A stretch of 64,000 nucleotides of DNA from Vicinamibacterales bacterium (GTDB lineage Bacteria; Acidobacteriota; Vicinamibacteria; Vicinamibacterales; UBA2999), in the NCBI GenBank assembly GCA_041394705.1, contig JAWKHS010000019.1:1-64000 (forward strand). Reading direction: 5' to 3'. The position numbers and the translations under genes are program-made. Positions 53,397 to 62,490 of this stretch are shown here, in pieces; positions within the stretch are counted from its first letter, which is position 1, and each line of letters opens with the position of its first letter. The notes beneath the pieces are model-generated. The model ran no database searches. It had not been told where the DNA came from and was given only the letters and a program-made list of their open reading frames with translations.

Positions 53397-53915
53397 ATGA
53401 CCCCACAGGAAGCACGCGCGGCCGCGAACATCATCGGCACGCAGCTGCAGCACGAGTGGATGACGACGGCGAAGGTCCTCGAGGCCATTCCCGAGGCCAA
53501 CAAGGACTGGAAGCCGGAGCCGAAGAGCCGATCGGCGTGGGACCTGGCGGTCCATCTCGCCGGCGCCGACATCTGGTTCCTGACGGCGATCCTCGACGGC
53601 AAGTTCTCGAGCGATCCGGAGGGGGATGCGAAGCTGAAGGCCGCGGCGCCCTCGCCGGAGAAGCTGGCCGCCTGGTACAAGCAGGAGTTTCCGAAGAAGC
53701 TCGAGCAGGTGCTGGCGCTGCCCGACCACAAGTTCACCGAGATCATCGATTTCTACGGGATGAAGAACCCCGCGATCGTCTACCTGAACTTCTGCCTCGT
53801 GCACGGCGTCCACCACCGGGGCCAGCTGTCCGGCTACCTGCGGCCCATGGGCGGCAAGGTGCCGAGCATCTATGGCGGCAGCGCCGACGAGGTCTGGCAG
53901 GTGCCGGCATCATAG
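53397..53915 (+). CDS. DinB-family (DUF664-like) metal-binding four-helix protein
   Basis: A 172-residue four-helix-bundle protein of the DinB/YfiT superfamily, unrelated to DNA polymerase IV. The three expected metal His residues are in WDLAVHLAG and LVHGVHHRGQLSGYLR. The C-terminal IYGGSADE is the usual end. Many members are thiol S-transferases or damage-induced proteins of unknown role. AGGAGG sits 6 bases before the ATG. The gene is bracketed by two repeat copies. Confidence 0.83.
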   Translation: MTPQEARAAANIIGTQLQHEWMTTAKVLEAIPEANKDWKPEPKSRSAWDLAVHLAGADIWFLTAILDGKFSSDPEGDAKLKAAAPSPEKLAAWYKQEFPKKLEQVLALPDHKFTEIIDFYGMKNPAIVYLNFCLVHGVHHRGQLSGYLRPMGGKVPSIYGGSADEVWQVPAS

Positions 53916-53955
53916 CCGGGGCCCGGGTCCCGGGTCCCGGGATTCGGGGCTCGGC
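53915..53955. repeat. GC-rich repeat after the DinB-like gene
   Basis: A 41-base copy, beginning on the last base of the stop codon, with GCCGGGGCCCGGG at one end and GGGGCTCGGC at the other. It lies in the 47-base gap before the degenerate amidohydrolase gene. Confidence 0.7.
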
Positions 53956-53962
53956 AGAGGGA

Positions 53963-55156
53963 ATGAAGGCGTGTCGAGCGCGCTCGCGGTGTCTCGCACT
54001 GGTGGCCCTGGTCGCGGCCGCCGGGGCGTGCGACGCGCCCGGGGCGCCGGAACTCGTGATCACCCACGCGCGGGTGTTCACCAACGACGTCGAGCGGCCG
54101 TGGGCCGAGGCCGTGGCCGTGCGCGGGGGACGGATCGTCGCGGTGGGCACGGCCGCCGAGGTGAACGCCCGCGCCAGGGGCGCGGCCCGCGTCATCGACG
54201 CCAGGGGGCGGGTGCTGGTACCGGGCTTCGACGACGCGCGTGTCGACCTGCCGCTGGGCCTCGATTGGACCTCGCGCATCGAGACGCTGGCCGCGCTGGA
54301 TCGACGGGCCGTGAGCCGCGGCGTCACGAGCCTCCAGGTCGTCGCGGGCGGGCCGATGACGGAAGAGGTCACGGCCGCGCGCGCCGCCGAGCGGCAGGCG
54401 CGCTGGCGGCTGATCCGCTCCCCGGCCGACGGCGAGCGCCCCGACGACGATGAGCCGTTCCTGCCGCCGCAGCCCGGTCCGCGCCTGTTCGCGAACGGCG
54501 TGGCCTGGACGATCGATCCCGGCCGGACCCTCCGGCGGCGGCGCCCGCTGCCCAGCGACGAGATCGATCTCGTCGTGAACTGGTCCTACGGCGCCGAGGA
54601 TCCCCTGATTGCGGCCGCCGGTCCCAACGCCGCCCGGCTGCTGACGGCGCTGGGGCGACGCGGCGTGCCCGAGGTGTGGGAGCGGAAGCGGCCGCGCCTG
54701 GATCTCACCGGCCCGCTCGGCATCGACATCATCGGGCGGCTGCTCGAGTTCGGCGTGGTGGTCACGTGGCTGCCCGGCACCGCCGATCCGGCGGCGACGA
54801 CCGTGGGCGTGACCGCCGGCACGCTCATGGACCAGGGCGTCGTGGTGGCGCTCGGATCGGCGGGTCCGCCGGATCCGATGGCCGTGCTGGCCGCGGTCAC
54901 GGCCGCCAGGCCGTCCACGAGCGGCCGGCCGTTCACGCGCGAGGAGGCCGTGCGCGCCCTCACGTGGGGCAGCGCGTACGCCGAGAAAGCCGAACGCGAC
55001 AAGGGATGGCTGGGGGTGGGGACGCTCGCCGATCTGGCCGTGTTGTCCGACGACGTCTTCAGCGTGCCATCGGAGCGCCTGGGCGCCATCACGAGCGTGC
55101 TGACGGTGGTGGGCGGGGCCATCGTGTACGATGCTGGCGTCCTCTCCGGTTCCTGA
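53963..55156 (+). CDS. Degenerate amidohydrolase-like lipoprotein without the HxH metal site
   Basis: A 397-residue protein with a lipoprotein-like signal (ALVALVAAAGAC, Cys23). It has the typical amidohydrolase start LVITHARVFTNDVERPWAEAVAVRGGRIVAVG and end LTWGSAYAEKAERDKGWLGVGTLADLAVLSDDVF of YtcJ-like enzymes. The metal motif that should read PGFxDxHxH is PGFDDARVD, and the middle of the barrel is much shortened. It is probably not a hydrolase any more, but the frame is intact, so a binding or structural role is possible. Confidence 0.7.
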   Translation: MKACRARSRCLALVALVAAAGACDAPGAPELVITHARVFTNDVERPWAEAVAVRGGRIVAVGTAAEVNARARGAARVIDARGRVLVPGFDDARVDLPLGLDWTSRIETLAALDRRAVSRGVTSLQVVAGGPMTEEVTAARAAERQARWRLIRSPADGERPDDDEPFLPPQPGPRLFANGVAWTIDPGRTLRRRRPLPSDEIDLVVNWSYGAEDPLIAAAGPNAARLLTALGRRGVPEVWERKRPRLDLTGPLGIDIIGRLLEFGVVVTWLPGTADPAATTVGVTAGTLMDQGVVVALGSAGPPDPMAVLAAVTAARPSTSGRPFTREEAVRALTWGSAYAEKAERDKGWLGVGTLADLAVLSDDVFSVPSERLGAITSVLTVVGGAIVYDAGVLSGS

Positions 55157-55170
55157 GCCTCGCCCGCCCG

Positions 55171-56976
55171 ATGCTTCCCGACCTCCGCGCATTCCTGGAT
55201 CGCCTCCGCGCCGACGCCGATCTCGTCACCGTGACGGCGCCGGTCGACGCCCACCTCGAGGTCGCCGAGATCCACCGCCGCGTGATCGCGGCGGGCGGTC
55301 CGGCGCTGCTCTTCACGAACGTGAAGGGCCGTGGGTTCCCGCTCGTCACCAACCTGTTCGGGACCCGGACGCGGGCCACGCTCGCCTTCGGCGAGCAGCC
55401 GCTCCGCTTCATCCGGCGCCTCGTCGACCTCGCGCAGACGATCATGCCGCCGGATCCGGCCAAGCTCTGGGCCGCGCGGGACGTGGCCGCCACGCTCCTC
55501 AAGGTCGGCCTGAAGCGCCAGGGCCTGGGGCCCGTCATCGACGTGGTCAGCCGTGAGCCCAGGCTGGACCGGCTGCCCGCGCTCACGTGCTGGCCGGACG
55601 ACGGCGGGCCGTTCGTCACGCTCCCGCTCGTCTACACCGAGCATCCCGGCGGCCACGGCCACAACCTGGCGATGTACCGCCTGCAGGTCTTCGACGCCGC
55701 CACCACCGGCATGCACTGGCAGATCGGGAAGGGCGGCGGCTTCCACTACGCCGTCGCCGAGCAGCGGGACCGGCCGCTGCCGGTCACGGTGTTCCTCGGC
55801 GGGCCGCCTGCCCTCATCCTGTCGGCCATCGCGCCCCTGCCGGAAAACGTGCCCGAGCTGATGCTGGCCTCGCTCATCGCGGGCGAGCGCCTGGCGCGGG
55901 TCCCCGGCTCGTTCGCGCATCCGCATCCGCTCGTCGCCACCTGCGAGTTCGCCCTGATGGGCGAGGTGCGCCCACACGAGCGCCGCCCCGAGGGGCCCTT
56001 CGGCGATCACTACGGCTACTACTCGCTCAGGCACGACTACCCGGTGTTCCGCGTCTCCACGGTGGCGCATCGCCGCGATGCCATCTACCCGGCCACGGTG
56101 GTGGGGAAGCCGCGGCAGGAGGATTTCTTCATCGGCGACCTCCTCCAGGAGCTCCTGTCGCCGCTGTTCCCCCTGGTGATGCCCGCGGTCGAGCAGCTCT
56201 GGTCGTACGGCGAGACCGGGTACCACTCCCTGGCGGCGGCGGTCGTGAAGCAGCGCTACCCCCGCGAGGCCATGGCCAGCGCCTTCCGCATCCTGGGCGA
56301 AGGCCAGCTGTCCCTGCAGAAGTTCCTGCTGCTGACCGACCGGCACGTGGACGTGAAGGACTTCCGCGCCACGCTCGAGCACGTGCTGGCCCGGACCGAT
56401 CCGCGCACGGATCTCTACGTGTTCGGCCACCTGTCGATGGACACCCTGGACTACGCGGGCCCGGCGGTGAACCGCGGCTCGAAGGGCGTCTGGATGGGGC
56501 TGGGCGATCCGGTCCGGGACCTGCCGCGCGAGTTCCGTCCGGCGGTGCCGCCGCCGCCGGACGTCAGCGACGTCCGCGTGTTCTGCGGCGGGTGCCTGGT
56601 CGTGGGCGCCCGGCCGTTCGCGGAGGATCGCGACGCGGCGGCGCGGCTGGCCGCGCATCCCGCGTTCGAGGGCTGGCCGCTGCTCGTCATCTCGGACGAA
56701 CCCGCACGCGCGGCGCGCAGCGCCGTCAACTTCCTGTGGACGACCTTCACCCGGTTCGAGCCGGCGGCCGACATCCATGCCGCGAGGGTGTCGCTCGAAC
56801 GCAACCACGTCGTCTTCACGCCGCCGGTGGCGATCGACGCCCGGATGAAGCCCTGGTATCCGGCCGAGGTGTCCTGCGATCCCGGCACGGCGGACCTCGT
56901 CACCCGCCGCTGGCGCGAGTACTTCCCCTACGGCCGCGTCACCATGGGCGACGCCGAGCGCGGCCATCTGGACTAG
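55171..56976 (+). CDS. UbiD-family prenylated-FMN decarboxylase
   Basis: A 601-residue UbiD-like protein. Family segments include EVAEIHRRVIAAGGPALLF, LPALTCWPDDGGPFVTLPLV, HNLAMYRLQVFD and MHWQIGKGGGFHY (prFMN/metal site region), AAIPYPATV-like AIYPATVVGKPRQEDFF and a C-terminal helix-rich lid. Relatives decarboxylate aromatic or unsaturated acids, for example in ubiquinone synthesis or hydrocarbon metabolism. No UbiX partner is nearby. It is longer than E. coli UbiD by about 100 residues. ApaG follows after 7 bases. Confidence 0.83.
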   Translation: MLPDLRAFLDRLRADADLVTVTAPVDAHLEVAEIHRRVIAAGGPALLFTNVKGRGFPLVTNLFGTRTRATLAFGEQPLRFIRRLVDLAQTIMPPDPAKLWAARDVAATLLKVGLKRQGLGPVIDVVSREPRLDRLPALTCWPDDGGPFVTLPLVYTEHPGGHGHNLAMYRLQVFDAATTGMHWQIGKGGGFHYAVAEQRDRPLPVTVFLGGPPALILSAIAPLPENVPELMLASLIAGERLARVPGSFAHPHPLVATCEFALMGEVRPHERRPEGPFGDHYGYYSLRHDYPVFRVSTVAHRRDAIYPATVVGKPRQEDFFIGDLLQELLSPLFPLVMPAVEQLWSYGETGYHSLAAAVVKQRYPREAMASAFRILGEGQLSLQKFLLLTDRHVDVKDFRATLEHVLARTDPRTDLYVFGHLSMDTLDYAGPAVNRGSKGVWMGLGDPVRDLPREFRPAVPPPPDVSDVRVFCGGCLVVGARPFAEDRDAAARLAAHPAFEGWPLLVISDEPARAARSAVNFLWTTFTRFEPAADIHAARVSLERNHVVFTPPVAIDARMKPWYPAEVSCDPGTADLVTRRWREYFPYGRVTMGDAERGHLD

Positions 56977-56983
56977 GCACATC

Positions 56984-57367
56984 GTGAGCGACACCGTCAC
57001 CCGAGGCATCCGCGTCCAGGTCCGCAGCATGTACGTGGCCGAGCGCAGCGATCCGCAGCAGCGGCGCTACTTCTTCGCGTACCACATCCGGATCTCGAAC
57101 GAAGGCACCGAGACGGCGCAGCTCCTCAGCCGGCACTGGATCATCACCGACGCCGACGGCGAGGTGCAGGACGTGCGCGGGCCCGGCGTGGTCGGCGAGA
57201 CGCCCGTGCTGGCCCCCGGCGCGTCCTTCGAGTACACGAGCTTCTGCCCGCTGCCCACGGCGGTCGGCACGATGCAGGGGAGCTACACGATGGTGACCGC
57301 CGACGGCGAGACCTTCGAGGCCGCGATCCGGCCGTTCACGCTCGCCATGCCGCACGCCCTCAACTGA
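56984..57367 (+). CDS. apaG: ApaG domain protein
   Basis: A 127-residue ApaG protein, a fibronectin-III-like beta sandwich. It starts VTRGIRVQVRSMYVAERSDPQQ and has RYFFAYHIRISNEG, AQLLSRHWIITDADG, GVVGETPVLAPG and SFEYTSFCPLPTAVGTMQG in order. Its cellular role in bacteria is not firmly known; related domains sit in F-box proteins. The GTG start lies 7 bases after the UbiD stop, so the pair is co-transcribed. Confidence 0.92.
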   Translation: MSDTVTRGIRVQVRSMYVAERSDPQQRRYFFAYHIRISNEGTETAQLLSRHWIITDADGEVQDVRGPGVVGETPVLAPGASFEYTSFCPLPTAVGTMQGSYTMVTADGETFEAAIRPFTLAMPHALN

Positions 57368-57439
57368 ACCGCGCTGGCGGCCGTGGCCATGCGCCGCGGG
57401 CATTGGCCCCGGGCCGTTCGCCTGATTCATACTTGACGG

Positions 57440-59353
57440 ATGGCCCTGCTCCGTCCACCCACACCCAGTGCCCGTCGGGCCGAGCGCGTGGGAGCGCCGC
57501 CGGTCCCGTCCAGCGCCCCCCCCGAAAAGAAGAAGGTCTCCGCGTCGGCCGCCTGGCGTGAGGCGCGGCAGCTCATCCGGGCGCACCGCGGCCGCCTGCT
57601 GCTCGGCCTCGGCCTGATGCTCGTCAGCCGCTTCGCGGGCCTGGTCCTGCCCGCGTCGTCCAAATACGTCATCGACGAAGTGATCGGCAAGGGGCGCCAC
57701 GAACTCCTGCTGCCGATCGCGATGGCGACGGGCGCCGCCACCATCGTGCAGGCCATCACGTCGTTCGCCCTGTCGCAGACGCTTGGCGTGGCCGCGCAGC
57801 GCGCCATCACGGACATGCGGCGGCGGGTACAGGCCCAGGTGATGCGGCTGCCCGTGCGCTACTTCGACTCCACGCAGACGGGGATCCTCGTGTCGCGCAT
57901 CATGGCCGACGCCGACGGCCTCCGGAACCTGGTCGGCACGGGCCTCGTGCAGCTCGTGGGCGGGCTGGTCACGGCCGTCATCGGTCTCGGCGTGCTGCTG
58001 TACCTCAACTGGAAGCTCACGATCGTGACGGTCGTCGTGCTCGGGGCGTTCGGTGGCGGCATGGCCTACGCCTTCAAGACGCTGCGGCCGCTCTTCCGCG
58101 AGCGCGGCAAGATCTCGGCGGAGGTGACCGGCCGCCTCACCGAGGCGCTCGGCGGCATCCGCGTGGTGAAGAGCTACACCGCCGAGAAGCGTGAGGAGAT
58201 CGTGTTCACGCAGGGCGCGCACCGGCTCTTCCGGAACATCGCGCAGTCGATGACGGGCGTGTCGGCCACCACCGCTGGCAGTACCGTGATCGTGGGCGTC
58301 GTGGGCGTGCTCATGGTGTGGCTGGGCGGGAACGACATCCTCGCCGGCCGCATGACGCTCGGCGACTTCGTGATGTACATCTTCTTCATCGGGCTCGTGG
58401 CCGCGCCACTGGTCTCGATCGCGTCCATCGGCACGCAGATCACGGAGGCGTTCGCCGGGCTGGACCGCATCCGCGAGATCCTCGACATGAAGACCGAGGA
58501 CGACCTCGACGCGTCCAACGCCGCCGTCGGGCCGATTCGCGGCGACGTGACGTTCGAGGACGTCACCTTCGAGTACCACCCCGGCCAGCCGGTGCTGAAA
58601 GGCGTGTCCTTCACCGCCCCGGCCGGGTCCACGACCGCCCTGGTCGGGTCCAGTGGCTCGGGGAAGAGCACCCTCATCTCGCTCGTGATGGCGTTCAACC
58701 GGCCGCTGTCCGGCCGCGTGCTGGTGGATGGCCGGGACCTCACCACCGTGAAGCTGCACGACTACCGCGAGCAGGTCGCGTCGGTGCTGCAGGAGAACTT
58801 CCTCTTCGACGGCACGATCACCCAGAACATCGCGTATGCGAATCCGCACGCCACGCGGGCCGAGATCGAGGAGGCGTGCCGCCTGGCCCACTGCGAGGAG
58901 TTCATCCTGAAGTTCCCCGAGGGTTACGACACGGTGGTGGGCGAGCGCGGGATCAAGCTCTCGGGCGGCCAGCGGCAGCGCGTCTCGATCGCGCGCGCGC
59001 TCCTGGCCGAGCCGCGCATCCTGATCCTCGACGAAGCCACCTCGTCGCTCGACAGCGAGAGCGAGGAGATGATCCAGGACGCGCTCAAGCGCCTCCGCCA
59101 GGGCCGTACGACGTTCGTGATCGCGCACCGTCTGTCCACGATCCGGAGCGCCGACCAGATTCTGGTGCTCGAGGGGGGCGAGATCGTCGAACGCGGCACC
59201 CACGACGAGCTGCTCGCCCGGCCCGGCCGCTACCGGCAGCTGTACGAGAAGCAGTACAAGATCGAGACCAACCGCTTCGTGAATCCTGGGGAGGACTGGA
59301 CCCCAGAACCGCCGCGGGTCGTCGTGCCGAAGCCGGCGGCCAGCCGGATCTGA
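57440..59353 (+). CDS. MsbA-like ABC exporter (fused permease and ATPase)
   Basis: A 637-residue half-transporter. The transmembrane domain spans about residues 50-340 with six helices. The ATPase domain has Walker A VGSSGSGKSTLI, Q-loop VLQENFLFDG, signature LSGGQRQRVSIARALL, Walker B ILILDEATSSLD and H-loop IAHRLSTI. It resembles MsbA and lipid A or drug exporters and would work as a homodimer. An extra cytosolic N-terminal extension of about 45 residues is present. Confidence 0.9.
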   Translation: MALLRPPTPSARRAERVGAPPVPSSAPPEKKKVSASAAWREARQLIRAHRGRLLLGLGLMLVSRFAGLVLPASSKYVIDEVIGKGRHELLLPIAMATGAATIVQAITSFALSQTLGVAAQRAITDMRRRVQAQVMRLPVRYFDSTQTGILVSRIMADADGLRNLVGTGLVQLVGGLVTAVIGLGVLLYLNWKLTIVTVVVLGAFGGGMAYAFKTLRPLFRERGKISAEVTGRLTEALGGIRVVKSYTAEKREEIVFTQGAHRLFRNIAQSMTGVSATTAGSTVIVGVVGVLMVWLGGNDILAGRMTLGDFVMYIFFIGLVAAPLVSIASIGTQITEAFAGLDRIREILDMKTEDDLDASNAAVGPIRGDVTFEDVTFEYHPGQPVLKGVSFTAPAGSTTALVGSSGSGKSTLISLVMAFNRPLSGRVLVDGRDLTTVKLHDYREQVASVLQENFLFDGTITQNIAYANPHATRAEIEEACRLAHCEEFILKFPEGYDTVVGERGIKLSGGQRQRVSIARALLAEPRILILDEATSSLDSESEEMIQDALKRLRQGRTTFVIAHRLSTIRSADQILVLEGGEIVERGTHDELLARPGRYRQLYEKQYKIETNRFVNPGEDWTPEPPRVVVPKPAASRI

Positions 59354-59364
59354 GCCGCCCGGCG

Positions 59365-61326
59365 CTAGGGCGTGGGCGCCTCGACGGCCAGGCCCTCGGC
59401 GATGGCGACCTGGCGCAGGTCCGCCTGGCACTCGAGGAACGCGTCGACCACCGCCGGATCGAAATGGGTCCCGCGCCCGGCCGCGATGATCGCGCAGGCG
59501 CCGTCGTGCGGCACGGCCTTCTTGTAGGCGCGCTCGGCCACGAGCGCGTCGTAGGTGTCCACGACCGCGACGATGCGGCCGGCCAGGGGAATCGCGGGGC
59601 CCATGAGGCCGCGCGGGTAGCCCGATCCGTCCCAGCGCTCGTGGTGCGTGAAGACGATGTCCTTGGCCAGCGCCAGCACGTCGTCGTCCTTCACGCCTGC
59701 CAGGGCTTCGGCCTTGCTCAGCGTCTGGTGGCCCAGCGTCGTGTGCCGCTGCATCTCGGCGCGCTCGTCGGGCGAGAGCACGCCGGGCTTGTTGAGGACG
59801 GCGTCCGGGATGCCCACCTTGCCGATGTCGTGGAGGGGCGCCAGCGTGGCCAGCAGGTCGATGCGATGCGCCGACAGGAGCGGAGCGAACCCCGGCTGGC
59901 GGGCGAGCGTCGTCGCGAGGAGGCGCGTGTAGGCCTGCGTCCGGCGCGCGTGGCGGCCGGTGTCCACGTCGCGTGTCTCGGTGAGCGTGGTGAGCGCCTG
60001 GACGGTGAGGCGCTGCGCCTGTTGACGTCGGCGCCGTTCGACCTGCACGCGCCGGCGGGCCCAGGCCAGTTCGCCGGCCACTCCGGCGCCGGCGCCGGCG
60101 GCCAGGCCCAGGAGCGGCCCGGCCGGTGACACGAGCGCACCGGAGGCCGCGAACCAGGCGCGCAGGCCCATCCACACTCCGGCGCCGCCGGCCGCGGCGA
60201 GGCTCACGCCCGGCACGACGCCCAGCAGCAGGACCGCCAGGGCGGCCAGCGTGCCGCCGGCCGCCGCCCCGAGGACGACGAGGGCCCGCGCCGCGTCCGG
60301 CGGCGCCGCGCTGCCGCCGCCCAGCAGCGTGTCCGCGACGACGGCGTGGACTTCGACGCCAGGGAAGCGCGGGTCGAGGGGGGTGGCCGCCAGGTCGCGG
60401 ACGCCCAGGGCGGTCGCGCCGACGAACACGATCCGGCCGTTGACGTCGATGGGCGGAGGACCGTCGCCCAGGAACGCTGCGGCCGACGCGTACGGATAGG
60501 TGTGACCCGGGCCCCGCGGGCGCAGCAGGATCTGGCCCTGCCGGTCCAGGACCACGGGGCCGTGCGGGAGTTCCAGCGCCAGGGTGCCGTCCGGCCGCTC
60601 GGCGACGACGAGGGGCTCTGGGTGCGCCGCGAGCACGGCCGCCAGCGCCAGGCCCGGGAGGACCTGGCCGTCCAGGCGGGTCAGGAGCGGGACACGGCGG
60701 AGCACGCCGTCGGCGTCCGGCGAGGCGTTGATCGTTCCCGTGGCCTTCGCGGCACGCGCCAGTACCGGCAGGCTGCACACGGCGTCAGGCGCCTGGAACA
60801 GATCCGCCAGCGGAACGCCGCCGCCGGCATGGCGCACGACCGGGGGCGGAGCCGTGACCCGGCACGGCGGTCCGCCTGCCGCGCGCGGCTCGAAGGTGAG
60901 GGCGATGCCCGCGACGACGGGTGCCGCCCGAAATGCCGCGGCCAGGGCCTCGTCGGTCGTCCCGCCGCCGGGCCCGCCAAGCGTGGATTGCCCCACCCGG
61001 TCCGCCTCGGGAAAGAGGATGTCGAAGGCAATAGCCGAGGCGCCGCCGTCCGCCAGCCGCGTCACGAGCCGGGCGACGACATCGCGCGGCCAGGGCCATT
61101 GGCCGAGCGCCGCCAGGCTGGGTTCGTCGACGGCCACGACGGCGAGAGCCGCCGACGCGGGCGGCGGCGCGGTCTGGCGCACGAAGGCATCGGCGGCCGC
61201 GCGGTCGAGGCGGACGAGCCAGTCCGGCTGGAGCAGCGTGACGGCGGCAGCGCCGAGGCCGGCGAGGCCGGCGAGCGCGGCGGCGGCGCCGGCCCGCCGG
61301 CGGGCTCCGCGCGGCGGCCGCCTCAC
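59365..61326 (-). CDS. CHASE2 sensor with HD-GYP cyclic-di-GMP phosphodiesterase domain
   Basis: A 653-residue membrane signalling protein. One N-terminal helix precedes an extracytoplasmic CHASE2 domain (about 35-330) with WPWPRDVVARL, GASAIAFDILFPE and PPIDVNGRIVFVGATA. Two to three helices follow, then a cytosolic HD-GYP domain (about 450-640) with His499-Asp500 in LHDIGKVGIPD and the GYP motif in HHERWDGSGYPRGL. CHASE2 is more often fused to cyclases or kinases. Its GTG start overlaps the OmpA-like stop by 4 bases, so the three genes are coupled. Confidence 0.88.
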   Translation of the reverse strand: MRRPPRGARRRAGAAAALAGLAGLGAAAVTLLQPDWLVRLDRAAADAFVRQTAPPPASAALAVVAVDEPSLAALGQWPWPRDVVARLVTRLADGGASAIAFDILFPEADRVGQSTLGGPGGGTTDEALAAAFRAAPVVAGIALTFEPRAAGGPPCRVTAPPPVVRHAGGGVPLADLFQAPDAVCSLPVLARAAKATGTINASPDADGVLRRVPLLTRLDGQVLPGLALAAVLAAHPEPLVVAERPDGTLALELPHGPVVLDRQGQILLRPRGPGHTYPYASAAAFLGDGPPPIDVNGRIVFVGATALGVRDLAATPLDPRFPGVEVHAVVADTLLGGGSAAPPDAARALVVLGAAAGGTLAALAVLLLGVVPGVSLAAAGGAGVWMGLRAWFAASGALVSPAGPLLGLAAGAGAGVAGELAWARRRVQVERRRRQQAQRLTVQALTTLTETRDVDTGRHARRTQAYTRLLATTLARQPGFAPLLSAHRIDLLATLAPLHDIGKVGIPDAVLNKPGVLSPDERAEMQRHTTLGHQTLSKAEALAGVKDDDVLALAKDIVFTHHERWDGSGYPRGLMGPAIPLAGRIVAVVDTYDALVAERAYKKAVPHDGACAIIAAGRGTHFDPAVVDAFLECQADLRQVAIAEGLAVEAPTP

Positions 61327-61958
61327 CGGACCGTCACTTCGACCCGGCGGTTCCGTGCGTTCTCGGTGCTGTCCGGGGTCGGTTCGAGCGGGTTCGACTC
61401 GCCGTGCGACGCCACTTCCACCAGCGCGGCGTCGAGCCCGGCCTGCACCAGGAGGTCCCGCACCGTCGTCGCCCGTCGCAGTCCGAGCGTGACGTTGGCG
61501 GCGGCCGCCCCGGTCGTGTCGGTGTGGCCGATGATGCTGACATCGGGCCGCTCGCGCTCCCGCACGGTCGTGAGGATCTCGTCGATCAGGGCGCGCGACT
61601 CCGCGGTGAGCGTGTCGCCCCCCAGATCGAAGTAGAGCACGAAGCGGCGGGCCGGCGGCGGCAGGGCGGCCAGCGCTTCCCCGAAGATCGCGGCAATCCG
61701 ATCGGGCGGGAGGACCACCGGCGCGGGCATCGGCTGGCCGGCACGCACGTCCACCGACGCGCCCGCCTCTGCGAGTTCGGCCGACGCACCGCCCGACTGG
61801 ACGACGGCGGCGCCCAGCGGGGCCCCGTCCGGGTGCAGGGCGAGGACGACGAGATCGCGTGGCGGCGGCGGGGCGACCACCGGCGCGGGACCTCGGCATC
61901 CGGCGACCGCCAGCAGCAGGGCGCCGGCGGCGGCGCATCGGTGCGGCCGCGGGCTCAT
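61323..61958 (-). CDS. OmpA-like peptidoglycan-binding lipoprotein
   Basis: A 211-residue lipoprotein with lipobox LAVAGC (Cys21). The C-terminal OmpA domain runs from VLYFDLGGDTLTAESRALIDEI to IGHTDTTGAAAANVTLGLRRA and ends with ENARNRRVEVTVR, whose Asp and Arg positions bind diaminopimelate in peptidoglycan. It would be anchored in the outer membrane and touch the cell wall. It is the second gene of the FecR-OmpA-HD-GYP operon, overlapping both neighbours by 4 bases. Confidence 0.87.
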   Translation of the reverse strand: MSPRPHRCAAAGALLLAVAGCRGPAPVVAPPPPRDLVVLALHPDGAPLGAAVVQSGGASAELAEAGASVDVRAGQPMPAPVVLPPDRIAAIFGEALAALPPPARRFVLYFDLGGDTLTAESRALIDEILTTVRERERPDVSIIGHTDTTGAAAANVTLGLRRATTVRDLLVQAGLDAALVEVASHGESNPLEPTPDSTENARNRRVEVTVR

Positions 61959-62398
61959 GGCGCCTCCGTGCGCACGAGCACGTGGGTCCCGCGCACGCCG
62001 ATGATGGAGGTGGGCGTTTCCAGCCTGACAGCATCGGGTGCCAGCTTCGCGATGAGACCCGACACGTACGACAGGACGCCGCGCGCCAGCCGCACGCCGA
62101 GGCTCAACTCCCCGTCCTGGGGCGCGAAGGCGAAGCGGGTGAGGGCCAGTTCGGTGTTCGGGCCGATCGAGAGGCGGGACTCGTCCTTCAGCATCACCGA
62201 GAGCCGCCCGTCCGCGGCCGTCCGCAGGACGTCCGACGCGAAGACTTCGGCGCCGGGCGTCGCGGGTGTGACGTCCCCCGCCCTGACGATCGAGGCCGAA
62301 CCGGTGGCCACCTTGATGCGTCCGGCAGCGGACTGCGCGGCGAGACTGCACGGGGCCGCGAGCAGGGCGGCTGCGGCGAGAAACACGGCACGTCGCAT
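61955..62398 (-). CDS. Exported FecR-domain protein
   Basis: A 147-residue protein with a signal peptide (AVFLAAAALLAAPCSLAAQ) and one FecR domain: VFASDVLRTAADGRLSVMLKDESRLSIGPNTEL is diagnostic, and ETPTSIIGVRGTHVLV closes it. FecR domains often sense envelope state. The start MRRAVFL (62398) gives a clean signal; an ATG at 62437 would add 13 residues. It is the first gene of the operon and overlaps the OmpA-like gene (ATGA). Confidence 0.87.
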   Translation of the reverse strand: MRRAVFLAAAALLAAPCSLAAQSAAGRIKVATGSASIVRAGDVTPATPGAEVFASDVLRTAADGRLSVMLKDESRLSIGPNTELALTRFAFAPQDGELSLGVRLARGVLSYVSGLIAKLAPDAVRLETPTSIIGVRGTHVLVRTEAP

Positions 62399-62490
62399 GG
62401 TGTGATGTCCGGGAGGGGCCCTCAGCATAGCAGTCACGGAACCTTTCGGAGAGCTGCGCGGTATTCTGTGGGCAGGAAGGAGCCACGCCG

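Noticed and set aside
53397..53915. DinB-like protein as a second DNA polymerase IV
   Set aside because: It is a 172-residue four-helix metal protein of the DinB/YfiT fold; the name is shared but the families are unrelated.
56939..60778. 1279-codon minus-strand open frame under the ABC exporter
   Set aside because: Low-complexity His/Arg/Gly-rich translation antisense to a textbook ABC transporter. It joins unrelated regions and has no start context.
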